DNA of 5,259 nucleotides from Proteobacteria bacterium UBA3588 (GTDB lineage: Bacteria; Pseudomonadota; Gammaproteobacteria; Thiohalomonadales; Thiohalomonadaceae), in contig DFMR01000035.1 of the NCBI GenBank assembly GCA_002376325.1, forward strand, positions 31,711 to 36,969, given 5' to 3'. Every line of letters begins with the position of its first letter. The first letter of the stretch is position 1. The position numbers and the translations under genes are program-made. Shown here in pieces: positions 1 to 5,259 of the stretch. The notes beneath the pieces are model-generated. The model was not told where the DNA came from. It made no database searches and saw only the letters and a list, made by a program, of their open reading frames with translations.

Positions 1-94
1 TTGTGGTTTTGAATTTTGAGATGGCTTGTACAGTCAGTGGCGGGCCGCGGCGCGTGGAGCGCCCGTTTCCCGCCCGTCGCACAGAGGTGCAGTC
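1..94. other. leader region upstream of iorA
   Basis: I see no gene that can be supported here. The first bases are AT-richer and carry in-frame stops (TGA at 10-12 and 17-19), so this may be the tail end of an upstream spacer. A short hairpin can form at 49-63 (GGCGC, loop GTGGA, GCGCC) just ahead of the iorA ribosome site. GGCGGG at 39-44 could instead pair with CCCGCC at 69-74. No convincing -35/-10 pair was found, so the iorAB promoter may lie before the window. Confidence 0.4.
83..89 (+). promoter_or_regulatory. ribosome binding site of iorA (sets the GTG start)
   Basis: The sequence AGAGGTG lies five bases before the GTG codon at 95. It is the only good Shine-Dalgarno match near the 5' end of this frame. 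It favours the GTG at 95 over the in-frame TTG at 26, whose extra 23 residues do not resemble the start of IorA proteins. Confidence 0.7.
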
Positions 95-1945
95 GTGAAT
101 GCAGCAGTAAAACCCGAGTCAGGCAGCCGCCTGCTGATGTCCGGCAACGCCGCCCTGGCGCGCGGCGTGTGGGAGGCGGGGGTGCGCGTCGCCGCCTCCT
201 ATCCCGGTACGCCGGCCACCGAAATCCTCGAATACCTCGCCACCTATCCCGACCTCTACAGCGAGTGGTCGGTGAACGAAAAGGTGGCGCTGGAGGTGGC
301 CATCGGCGCCAGCCTCTCCGGTTCCCGCGCCTTCTGTGCCATGAAACACGTGGGCATGAACGTCGCCTCTGACGCCTTCATGACCCAGTCACTGATCGGT
401 GCCCGCGGCGGGCTGGTGATCGCGGTGGCCGACGACGTCGGCCTCTCCTCGTCGCAGAACGAGCAGGACTCGCGCTACTGGGGCCGTTTCGCCCACCTGC
501 CGGTGCTGGAGCCTGCCGATTCGCAGGAGGCCTATGCGATGGTGAAGTATGGCTTCGACCTGTCGGAGCGCTTCGAGGTGCCGGTGATCCTGCGCCTCAC
601 CACCCGCGTCTGCCACGTCAAGGCGATGGTCACCGTGGGGGCGCGCGAGGAGCGGCCGGTGTCCGGTTTCGAGAAAAATCCGGCGCGCATGGTGATGGCG
701 CCGGCGGGGGCGAAGGGACGCATCCCGCTGGTGTTCGAGCGCGACGCGGCGCTGCGCGAATACACCGCGGCCCGTGAGTGGAACGTGCTGGAGCCGGGCC
801 GCGATCGTCGCGTCGGTTTCGTCTGCTCCGGGCCGGTCTACATGCACATCAAGGAGGCATTTCCCGAGGCGCCGGTGCTGAAGCTGGGGCTGAGCCATCC
901 GCTGCCGCTGACCCACGTACGCGAACTGGCCGCCATCGTCGAGCGGGTGGTGGTGGCCGAGGAGTCGGAGCCGCTGCTGGAGCAGGAGATCCGCGCCGCC
1001 GGCATTCCGGTCCACGGCAAGGACATCCTGCCGCGCTGCGGCGAGTTGTCGCCCTCGGTGCTGCACCCCGCCGTCACTGCGCTGCTGGCGGGCAATCCGG
1101 TGGCGCCGATCAACCGCTACAGCGCACCGCCGGGTCACGACGAGGTATTCCCGCGGCCGCCCACCATGTGCGTCGCCTGTCCCCACTTGGGGCCGTTCTA
1201 CGCCCTGTCGCGGCTGCGCAACGTCAACGTCGCCGGCGACATCGGCTGCTACACCCTGGGCGCCGGCCAGCCGTGGGATGCCATGGACACCTGCATCTCC
1301 ATGGGCGCCTCCATGGGTGTCGCACTGGGGATGGACAAAGGCCGGGCGCCGCACGACGCCGGCAAGAGCATCGTCGGCGTCATCGGCGACTCCACCTTCC
1401 TGCACATGGGCATGCAGGGGCTGCTCAACATCGTCTACAACCGCGGCAACGTGACCGTGCTGCTGCTGGACAACCGCGCCGTCGGCATGACCGGCGGTCA
1501 GGACAATCCCGGCACCGGCCGCGACATCCACGGCGCCCCGGCGCCGCGCGTCGACTACCCGCGGCTGGTGGAGGCCCTCGGTGTCGAGCCCGAACACATC
1601 CGCGTGGTCGACCCCTACGAGTTGCCCACGGTCTACAAGGCGCTGCGCGAGGAGACCAAGTACGCCGGCCCGTCGGTGATCGTCACCAACCGTCCCTGCG
1701 TGCTGATCGAACACTACGAGCCGCGCCCGCCGTACAAGGTGGAGGCCGAGGTCTGCACCGGCTGCGGCAACTGCGTCGAGGTGGGTTGCCCGGCCATTTT
1801 CGTCACCCGCCGCGAGCAGGCGGTGAAGCCCAGCGGCAAGACCGTGGAGCTGACTTTTACGCGCATCGAAAGCGCCGTCTGTACCGGCTGCGAGCTGTGT
1901 CTCAAAACCTGCGGACCCAACGCCATCGTGCCGGCGGAGGCGTGA
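95..1945 (+). CDS. iorA: indolepyruvate:ferredoxin oxidoreductase, alpha subunit (IorA)
   Basis: This is the catalytic subunit of the TPP-dependent enzyme that oxidatively decarboxylates indolepyruvate and related aryl-pyruvates to the acyl-CoA, passing electrons to ferredoxin in the cytoplasm. From the GTG start the protein has 616 residues, a usual length for IorA. The N-terminal pyrimidine-binding domain shows SYPGTPATEI (35-44) and the VNEK motif with the likely TPP-activating Glu62. The middle has CVACPH (359-364) and GDIGCYTLG. The TPP/Mg site is GDS at 431-433 with LLLDN ending at Asn460. The C-terminus is a two-cluster ferredoxin domain: Cys554, 557, 560, 565 (CxxCxxCx4CP) and Cys596, 599, 602, 606. 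In the second motif a Gly sits between the last Cys and the Pro (CGP), where CP is usual. All motifs are intact and there is no frameshift. The gene is followed after one base by iorB, its partner. The family assignment is firm; the in vivo substrate (indole-, phenyl- or hydroxyphenyl-pyruvate) is inferred. Confidence 0.96.
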   Translation: MNAAVKPESGSRLLMSGNAALARGVWEAGVRVAASYPGTPATEILEYLATYPDLYSEWSVNEKVALEVAIGASLSGSRAFCAMKHVGMNVASDAFMTQSLIGARGGLVIAVADDVGLSSSQNEQDSRYWGRFAHLPVLEPADSQEAYAMVKYGFDLSERFEVPVILRLTTRVCHVKAMVTVGAREERPVSGFEKNPARMVMAPAGAKGRIPLVFERDAALREYTAAREWNVLEPGRDRRVGFVCSGPVYMHIKEAFPEAPVLKLGLSHPLPLTHVRELAAIVERVVVAEESEPLLEQEIRAAGIPVHGKDILPRCGELSPSVLHPAVTALLAGNPVAPINRYSAPPGHDEVFPRPPTMCVACPHLGPFYALSRLRNVNVAGDIGCYTLGAGQPWDAMDTCISMGASMGVALGMDKGRAPHDAGKSIVGVIGDSTFLHMGMQGLLNIVYNRGNVTVLLLDNRAVGMTGGQDNPGTGRDIHGAPAPRVDYPRLVEALGVEPEHIRVVDPYELPTVYKALREETKYAGPSVIVTNRPCVLIEHYEPRPPYKVEAEVCTGCGNCVEVGCPAIFVTRREQAVKPSGKTVELTFTRIESAVCTGCELCLKTCGPNAIVPAEA

Positions 1946-1946
1946 A

Positions 1947-2546
1947 ATGGGGAACAATGAGATAACCAACATCCTGGTGGTGGGGATCGGCGGCCAGGGG
2001 GTGATGACCGCAGCCGAGATCCTGGCCGAGGCGGCGATCCACGAAGGCTACGATGTGAAGAAGACCGAGGTGGCGGGGATGTCGCAGCGCGGTGGCGTGG
2101 TCTCCTCCCACGTGCGCTTCGGGTCGCGGGTCTTCTCGCCCCAGATCGGCCCCGGCGAGGCCCATGTGCTGGTGGGGTTCGAGGCGGCCGAGGCGTTGCG
2201 CTGGCGCGGCCAGCTGCGCCCCGACGGCGTGGCGATGGTCAACACCCTGCGGCTCGAACCGCCGGTGGTGTCGCTCGGGCTGCACGACTATCCGGAGGAT
2301 CCGGTGGCGGCACTGCGCGCCACCGGCATCACCGTCCACGACTTCGATGCCGGCGCCATCGCCCGCGAGCTGGGCGACCTGCGCCTGGTCAACACCATCA
2401 TGCTCGGCGCCATCGCCGACCTCCTGCCGTTTCCGTCGGAGGTGCTGGAGGCGCGCATCGTGGAGCGCTTCCGTGCCCGCAAACCGCATCTGGTGGAGGC
2501 CAACAAACGCGCCTTCGCCGCCGGGCGGGCCCACGGTGGTGATTGA
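1947..2546 (+). CDS. iorB: indolepyruvate:ferredoxin oxidoreductase, beta subunit (IorB)
   Basis: This is the small subunit that pairs with IorA; it corresponds to the gamma-type domain of the pyruvate:ferredoxin oxidoreductase superfamily. The protein has 199 residues, normal for IorB. It opens with a beta strand and the glycine-rich loop GIGGQG (13-18), followed by AAEILAEAA, the conserved stretch KKTEVAGMSQRGG (38-50), and HVRFG (55-59). No iron-sulfur motif is present, as expected, since the clusters are on IorA. The ATG is one base after the iorA stop. Its ribosome site GGAGG (1936-1940) lies within the last codons of iorA, six bases before the ATG, which points to translational coupling and equal output of the two subunits. 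A phenylacetate-CoA ligase gene, which accompanies iorAB in a number of genomes, is not on the downstream side; a REP cluster and a convergent gene follow instead. Confidence 0.95.
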   Translation: MGNNEITNILVVGIGGQGVMTAAEILAEAAIHEGYDVKKTEVAGMSQRGGVVSSHVRFGSRVFSPQIGPGEAHVLVGFEAAEALRWRGQLRPDGVAMVNTLRLEPPVVSLGLHDYPEDPVAALRATGITVHDFDAGAIARELGDLRLVNTIMLGAIADLLPFPSEVLEARIVERFRARKPHLVEANKRAFAAGRAHGGD

Positions 2547-2554
2547 TCTCAAAC

Positions 2555-2634
2555 TGTAGGTGCGGCTGCGCCGCGATAAGGTTGTAGGAGCGGCTCTGCC
2601 GCGATAAAGCGCAATCGCGGCAGAGCCGCTCCTA
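2555..2634. repeat. REP-like cluster: two direct units and one inverted unit
   Basis: Unit 1 (2555-2579) and unit 2 (2583-2607) both start TGTAGG and end CCGCGATAA, at a 28-base period. Each has a small hairpin in its core, GCGGC-TGC-GCCGC in unit 1 and GCGGC-TCT-GCCGC in unit 2, with the differences mostly in the loop. Unit 3 (2614-2634) is an inverted copy: 21 bases pair perfectly with 2585-2605 across an 8-base loop. A GTAG head followed by a GC palindrome is the layout of REP elements mobilised by RAYT (REP-associated tyrosine) transposases in gammaproteobacteria. No such transposase is in the window. The long hairpin lies just after iorB and could slow 3' decay of the iorAB message or stop transcription, but no T-run follows it. 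Confidence 0.85.
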
Positions 2635-2675
2635 GCGCGATTATCGAAAATTTCGAGCCGGCCCATAGACGACAT

Positions 2676-2696
2676 CGCCGGGCTTGGAGCCCGGCG
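2676..2696. terminator. GC-rich hairpin between convergent genes, possible terminator
   Basis: CGCCGGGCT (2676-2684) pairs perfectly with AGCCCGGCG (2688-2696) across the loop TGG. It sits between the stop codons of iorB and the convergent small gene, where a two-way terminator is expected. No T-run follows on either strand, so it is not a textbook intrinsic terminator. It could be another type of palindrome. A smaller palindrome, CGAAA-A-TTTCG, lies at 2645-2655. Confidence 0.35.
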
Positions 2697-2725
2697 GGAG
2701 CGTGGATACCTGTACCTGTAAACGG

Positions 2726-2962
2726 TTAGGCGGCGTTGTCGTGCTGGTGATGAATGCGCAAGCCCTCGGCCCGCGCCTCCGCAAGCAGCAATCGCTGCTT
2801 CAGTTCATGCTCCAGTTCCGCATCGTCCTTGCGGGCGACATCGGCGGCGCCAAAGAACAGTAACCGTATGACGCTGCTCACGTCGTTTGCCTGCGACGTC
2901 TTCAACTCCTGCAGCACGTAGTAGACATCCTCGTCCACCAAGAGTGGGATCTTCCTGCCCAT
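2726..2962 (-). CDS. small ribbon-helix-helix-like protein, orphan
   Basis: The protein has 78 residues. Its first part, MGRKIPLLVDEDVYYVL, reads as a beta strand (about 3-9) followed by a helix (about 10-20). After a turn around Gln24-Ala-Asn-Asp, a second amphipathic helix runs from SSVIRLLFFG. This is the pattern of Arc/MetJ-type ribbon-helix-helix DNA-binding proteins, including many antitoxins. The rest is a charged, probably helical tail (about 44-68) ending in a His-rich IHHQHDNAA. The ATG is well fixed by a GGAGG five bases upstream. No toxin-like reading frame flanks it: downstream is a REP cluster, upstream a spacer and then cca. It uses codons that are rare in GC-rich genomes (ATA, TTA) and has lower GC by eye than iorAB or cca, which fits an acquired or weakly expressed accessory gene. 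A regulator or solitary antitoxin is inferred from the fold pattern only. I do not recognise a specific family. Confidence 0.75.
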   Translation of the reverse strand: MGRKIPLLVDEDVYYVLQELKTSQANDVSSVIRLLFFGAADVARKDDAELEHELKQRLLLAEARAEGLRIHHQHDNAA

Positions 2963-2967
2963 GATGA

Positions 2968-2972
2968 CCTCC
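2968..2972 (-). promoter_or_regulatory. ribosome binding site of the ribbon-helix-helix gene
   Basis: On the minus strand GGAGG stands five bases before the ATG at 2962. The perfect match supports both the start choice and the view that this short frame is a real gene. Confidence 0.7.
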
Positions 2973-3036
2973 GCACCATTGCGGTGTATGCGTTCGCGTT
3001 TGCGGTTCGATTACACCTGATAACATCTAGACGGTG

Positions 3037-3061
3037 CCGGCCGAAATAACAAGGCGGCCGG
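3037..3061. repeat. inverted repeat in the spacer between cca and the small gene
   Basis: CCGGCCG (3037-3043) pairs with CGGCCGG (3055-3061) across an AT-rich 11-base loop. It lies after the end of cca and before the small gene, both on the minus strand. It could end cca transcripts or be an operator, but no T-run follows it. Nearby small dyads are CACT/AGTG (3064-3067 and 3075-3078) and GAAC-A-GTTC (3087-3095). Confidence 0.4.
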
Positions 3062-3112
3062 TGCACTATGTGACAGTGATGTATTGGAACAGTTCTTTGT
3101 TGCAAATAATCG

Positions 3113-3129
3113 TGCGTGATCTTGCGTGA
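3113..3129. promoter_or_regulatory. paired TGCGTGA direct repeat, possible operator
   Basis: TGCGTGA occurs at 3113-3119 and again at 3123-3129, ten bases apart, which puts both copies on the same face of the helix. The site is about 150 bases upstream of the small ribbon-helix-helix gene and just past the cca stop. Proteins of that fold often bind short tandem sites near their own promoters, so self-regulation is possible. No clear promoter could be placed beside it, and two 7-base copies can arise by chance. Confidence 0.3.
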
Positions 3130-3157
3130 GCGACGGCGCAATACCTACGGTGAATAG

Positions 3158-4393
3158 TCAGGATTTGACGGGGGACGATGGCCGCAGCGCCGCGATGGCG
3201 GCGACGCGGCGGCGGTGCAGTTCGTCGCGGATCGCCGCGCCGGAGAAGCCGTCGGCGATCACCTGCCGCGGCTCGATTCCGGTCGCGGCATGGTAGGCGG
3301 CGCGGAAGATGCCGGGCTGGGCGAAAGCCTGTTCCTCGAAGCCGCTGCGGCCGCGTGAGTCGGCCTCGCAGGCGAGCAGGAACTGCTCCAGCCGCTCCGG
3401 GCGGCGGAAGGCGTCAAGAGCCTCCAGGGTTTCGAGCATGGTCGCGGGGCGCAGCTCTCCGGCGCGGTGGTAGACGCCGTGATAGCGGGTCACCGCCAGG
3501 GCCAGGTCGCGGAAGTCGTGGGGTACCCGCAGCCGCTCGCAGAGCTGTTGCACCAGGGCGACGCCGCGGTGCTCATGGGCGATGTGGCGCGGCCACTCCT
3601 GCTGCGGCGTGATCCCCTTGCCCAGGTCGTGGACCAGGGCGGCGAAACGCACCCGCGGGTCCGGGGTGAGACGGGCCGCCTGCTCCAGCACCATCAAGGT
3701 ATGCACGCCGGTGTCCTCTTCCGGATGATGATGTTTCGGTTGCGGCACCCCGAACAGGGCGTCCAGTTCGGGGAAGACCCGTGCCAGTGCGCCGCAGCCG
3801 CGCAGCACCTCGAAGAAACGCTGCGGCGTCTCTTCGCCCAGGGCGCGCGAGAGCTCCTGCCACACCCGTTCCGCCACCAGCGCATCCACCTCGCCCGACG
3901 CCACCATCTCGCGCATCAGCTTGTTGGTGCCGTGGGCCACGTGAAAGCCCCACTTGCCGTAGCGCGCGGCGTAGCGCGCCAGCCGCAGGATGCGCACCGG
4001 GTCCTCGGCGAAGGCGGGGGAGACGTGGCGCAGCCGGCCGACGGCCAGGTCGTCGCGGCCGTTGAAGGGATCGACGATGGTGCCGTCGGGCATCTCCGCC
4101 ATGGCGTTGATGGTGAGATCGCGGCGCTTGAGATCCTCTTCCAGGGTCACCGACGGATCGGCATGGAATTCGAAGCCGTGATAGCCCGGCGCCGTCTTGC
4201 GTTCGGTGCGCGCCAGTGCGTACTCCTCGCCGGTCTCGGGATGGAGGAACACGGGAAAGTCCTTGCCCACCGGGCGAAAGCCCCGGGCGATCATCTCCTC
4301 CGGCGTGGCGCCGACCACCACCCAGTCGCGGTCCTGCGGCTCCAGCCCCAGCAATTTGTCGCGGACGGCGCCGCCGACGAGGTAGATCTGCAT
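3158..4393 (-). CDS. cca: multifunctional CCA protein (tRNA nucleotidyltransferase with HD domain)
   Basis: The enzyme adds or repairs the 3'-terminal CCA of tRNAs using CTP and ATP without a nucleic acid template, and the HD domain adds phosphatase and phosphodiesterase activities in the E. coli type. The protein has 411 residues, nearly identical in length to the E. coli enzyme. The class II nucleotidyltransferase head shows GGAVRD (7-12) and DRDW with metal-binding Asp21 and Asp23. RRDLTINAMA (90-99), DPFNG (108-112) and EDPVRILRLARYAARY (130-145) mark the neck and the nucleotide-recognition region. The HD domain is present with HPEEDTGVHT (223-232) and His255-Asp256 in VHDLGKG. The C-terminus ends with the usual GFSGAAIRDELHRRR segment. 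The ATG is supported by AAGGA (4400-4404) six bases upstream. All key residues are intact. It is probably transcribed alone, from the repeat-filled spacer upstream or by read-through from the hydrolase gene. Confidence 0.97.
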   Translation of the reverse strand: MQIYLVGGAVRDKLLGLEPQDRDWVVVGATPEEMIARGFRPVGKDFPVFLHPETGEEYALARTERKTAPGYHGFEFHADPSVTLEEDLKRRDLTINAMAEMPDGTIVDPFNGRDDLAVGRLRHVSPAFAEDPVRILRLARYAARYGKWGFHVAHGTNKLMREMVASGEVDALVAERVWQELSRALGEETPQRFFEVLRGCGALARVFPELDALFGVPQPKHHHPEEDTGVHTLMVLEQAARLTPDPRVRFAALVHDLGKGITPQQEWPRHIAHEHRGVALVQQLCERLRVPHDFRDLALAVTRYHGVYHRAGELRPATMLETLEALDAFRRPERLEQFLLACEADSRGRSGFEEQAFAQPGIFRAAYHAATGIEPRQVIADGFSGAAIRDELHRRRVAAIAALRPSSPVKS

Positions 4394-4421
4394 CGATGTT
4401 CCTTGGTAACGTTCCGGATTT

Positions 4422-4460
4422 ATCCCCTCTCCCTCAGGGAGAGGGTTAGGGTGAGGGGAT
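4422..4460. repeat. palindromic repeat, second family, copy A
   Basis: The core is a 10-base arm CCCTCTCCCT (4425-4434) mirrored at 4436-4445 around a single C. A tail, TTAGGGTGAGGGGAT, follows. The outer ATCCCCTC (4422-4429) can also pair with GAGGGGAT (4453-4460), so two mutually exclusive folds are possible. Repeats of this CCCTCTCCC type with a GGGTGAGGGG tail occur between genes in many gammaproteobacteria. It sits about 30 bases upstream of the cca start and would lie in the 5' untranslated part of a cca message begun in this spacer. Confidence 0.8.
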
Positions 4461-4473
4461 CAATATGTATACA

Positions 4474-4509
4474 CCCCTCATCCCATCCTTCTCCCAGAGG
4501 GAGAAGGGG
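4474..4509. repeat. palindromic repeat, second family, copy B (inverted relative to copy A)
   Basis: CCTTCTCCC (4487-4495) pairs with GGGAGAAGG (4499-4507) across AGA. Read on the minus strand, the unit runs CCCCTTCTCCC, loop, GGGAGAAGG, then ATGGGATGAGGGG. It aligns along its length with copy A on the plus strand, with several changes. The two copies are therefore an inverted pair separated by 15 AT-rich bases (4459-4473). The arms differ between copies but each copy keeps its own pairing, which suggests the hairpin itself is maintained. Confidence 0.8.
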
Positions 4510-4602
4510 TTCTTCGTTTATCGATTATGTCTGCCGAAGAGAAACGATACCGGAAATGGATCGTGTTGTCGCAATACCGGTGAGGGCGCGCGTTGTGCGC
4601 GG
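4510..4602 (-). promoter_or_regulatory. spacer that may hold the cca promoter
   Basis: No gene is seen. On the minus strand a CATAAT (4524-4529) matches five of six bases of the -10 consensus and points toward cca, but no good -35 hexamer lies 16-18 bases upstream. The direct repeat ATACCGG occurs at 4547-4553 and 4574-4580, 27 bases apart, covering the place where a -35 or activator site would be. A small GCGC-rich dyad (about 4587-4600) lies just past the hydrolase stop, without a T-run. Confidence 0.25.
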
Positions 4603-5259
4603 TCATTGTCGACTTGGAACCGTTGCCGCCAGCGTCCGCTTCACCACCGGATCGAGTGACCCCATGAACCGCTCCACCGCATCGGTATAGGCGCCGGGCT
4701 CGCCCAGGGTTGCGTTGATTTGGCGGTGCGTGAGGTCTTCGCCCTGTACCTCGGCGCGCACCCCGAGCGTACCGGCCTTGGCGGCGAAGCCGTGCGCCTG
4801 CGGGCAGGAGTCGTCGCGGCGCGTGGAGCAGACCAGCAGCATCGGCCGGGCAGCAGCCCTCAGCGCATAGACCGGCGATGCCGCCCGCCAGTAGGCCGGG
4901 TCGCTGCCGAAGGCGCGGTCGTAAAGCCGATAGTGCCGCCTCTTCATGATCTTCACCACGTCGAGCGCTGCGCTGTCGAGGGCGACGGTGCCGAGCCACG
5001 GCCTCGCACCGGCCTTGTAGGCCAGCGCGGGATCGGCGTCGAGCAGGGCGACCAGGTGGGCGCCGGCCGAATGGCCCATGAGGATGAACTTGGCGGGATC
5101 GCCACCGCTGGACGCCGCCTTGGCCTGCGCCGTCGCCAGCGCACGGGCCACATCCTCGGCCTGCTGCAACAGCCGCGCCGTCGGCAGCATACGGTAATTG
5201 ACAGAGACGAGGATAAATCCGCGCGGCACCCAGCGCGCCACCTTGTTCAGCACCACCGA
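4603..5259 (-). CDS. alpha/beta hydrolase (esterase/lipase-like), 5' end outside the window
   Basis: The reading frame is open to the window edge, so only the C-terminal 218 or so residues are seen. Counting from the codon at 5257-5259, the nucleophile elbow GHSAG is at 62-66 with catalytic Ser64. It is preceded by FILVSVNYRMLP, a strand typical of the carboxylesterase and feruloyl-esterase-like group. Asp149 or Asp150 in STRRDDSCPQ and His178 in LTHRQIN are the likely acid and base of the triad. The oxyanion-hole HGGxW segment should lie just upstream of the edge. A GTG at 5254-5256 should not be read as the start, because the fold would lack its first strands. Whether a signal peptide exists cannot be told. 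The substrate is unknown; ester hydrolysis is inferred from the fold. It lies upstream of cca on the same strand but 209 bases and two repeats away, so a functional link is not supported. Confidence 0.88.
   Translation of the reverse strand, partial: SVVLNKVARWVPRGFILVSVNYRMLPTARLLQQAEDVARALATAQAKAASSGGDPAKFILMGHSAGAHLVALLDADPALAYKAGARPWLGTVALDSAALDVVKIMKRRHYRLYDRAFGSDPAYWRAASPVYALRAAARPMLLVCSTRRDDSCPQAHGFAAKAGTLGVRAEVQGEDLTHRQINATLGEPGAYTDAVERFMGSLDPVVKRTLAATVPSRQ

Noticed and set aside
26..94. TTG start at 26 that would lengthen IorA by 23 residues
   Set aside because: No ribosome site is present there and the added residues are Arg/Ala-rich and unlike IorA. The GTG at 95 has a good ribosome site and gives the family length.
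778..1965. 395-residue plus-strand frame inside iorA
   Set aside because: It is the shifted frame of iorA with an Arg/Ala/Gly-rich translation and no recognisable domain.
389..1972. 527-residue open frame antisense to iorA
   Set aside because: It mirrors the codon structure of a clearly real, fully motif-bearing IorA. Its translation is low-complexity (Ala, Gly, Arg, His rich), typical of a GC-rich shadow frame.
2585..2634. Classical rho-independent terminator after iorB
   Set aside because: The 21-bp stem is strong but no T-run follows, and the sequence is explained by facing REP units. A role in ending transcription is left open.
2902..3141. Overlapping minus-strand frames upstream of the small ribbon-helix-helix gene, considered as a toxin partner
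   Set aside because: They overlap the real gene in another frame, lack a ribosome site as good as its GGAGG, and show no toxin motif. No toxin-antitoxin pair is supported.
4422..4509. Possible CRISPR or tandem array
   Set aside because: There are only two copies, inverted and diverged, with one 15-base gap. There is no regular repeat-spacer pattern and no cas gene.
3467..4690. 407-residue plus-strand frame opposite cca and running through the repeats into the hydrolase
   Set aside because: It is antisense to cca, whose catalytic motifs are complete, and it passes through intergenic repeats. No domain is visible.
4603..5256. GTG at 5254-5256 as the true start of the hydrolase
   Set aside because: The frame continues to the window edge and the first beta strands and oxyanion-hole motif of the fold would be missing, so the gene is taken as 5' partial.

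Overview
The window is GC-rich, densely coded DNA from a bacterium, most likely a gammaproteobacterium. The main support is a cca gene that is collinear with the E. coli-type multifunctional CCA enzyme (411 aa against 412, with the same HD-domain positions). Intergenic REP-type palindromes of the GTAG-headed kind, common in Pseudomonas, Xanthomonas and relatives, agree with this. The genus cannot be read from the sequence.

Layout. Bases 1-94 are a leader. A tight plus-strand pair, iorA (95-1945) and iorB (1947-2546), follows and encodes both subunits of indolepyruvate:ferredoxin oxidoreductase, an oxygen-sensitive TPP and iron-sulfur enzyme of aryl-pyruvate metabolism. Bases 2547-2725 hold three REP-like units, two direct and one inverted, and a separate GC hairpin. 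This spacer separates iorB from a convergent small minus-strand gene (2726-2962) with a ribbon-helix-helix-like N-terminus. Bases 2963-3157 are a lower-GC intergenic stretch with repeats that could be operator sites. The minus strand then carries cca (3158-4393), a 209-base spacer with an inverted pair of a second palindromic repeat family, and the 3' part of an alpha/beta hydrolase gene (4603-5259) that runs off the window edge.

How the genes work together. IorA and IorB form one enzyme and are almost certainly co-translated: one base lies between them and the iorB ribosome site is inside iorA. Cca repairs or builds tRNA 3' ends and is a housekeeping gene unrelated to IorAB. The ribbon-helix-helix gene stands alone with no toxin partner, and it has rarer codons and lower GC by eye than its neighbours, so it is the best candidate for an acquired gene. 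The hydrolase lies upstream of cca on the same strand, but the repeat-filled gap argues against tight coupling.

I found no clearly new multi-gene system here. The points worth a second look are the mixed repeat content, the orphan regulator with spaced direct repeats upstream, and an unusual cysteine motif in the C-terminal ferredoxin domain of IorA.
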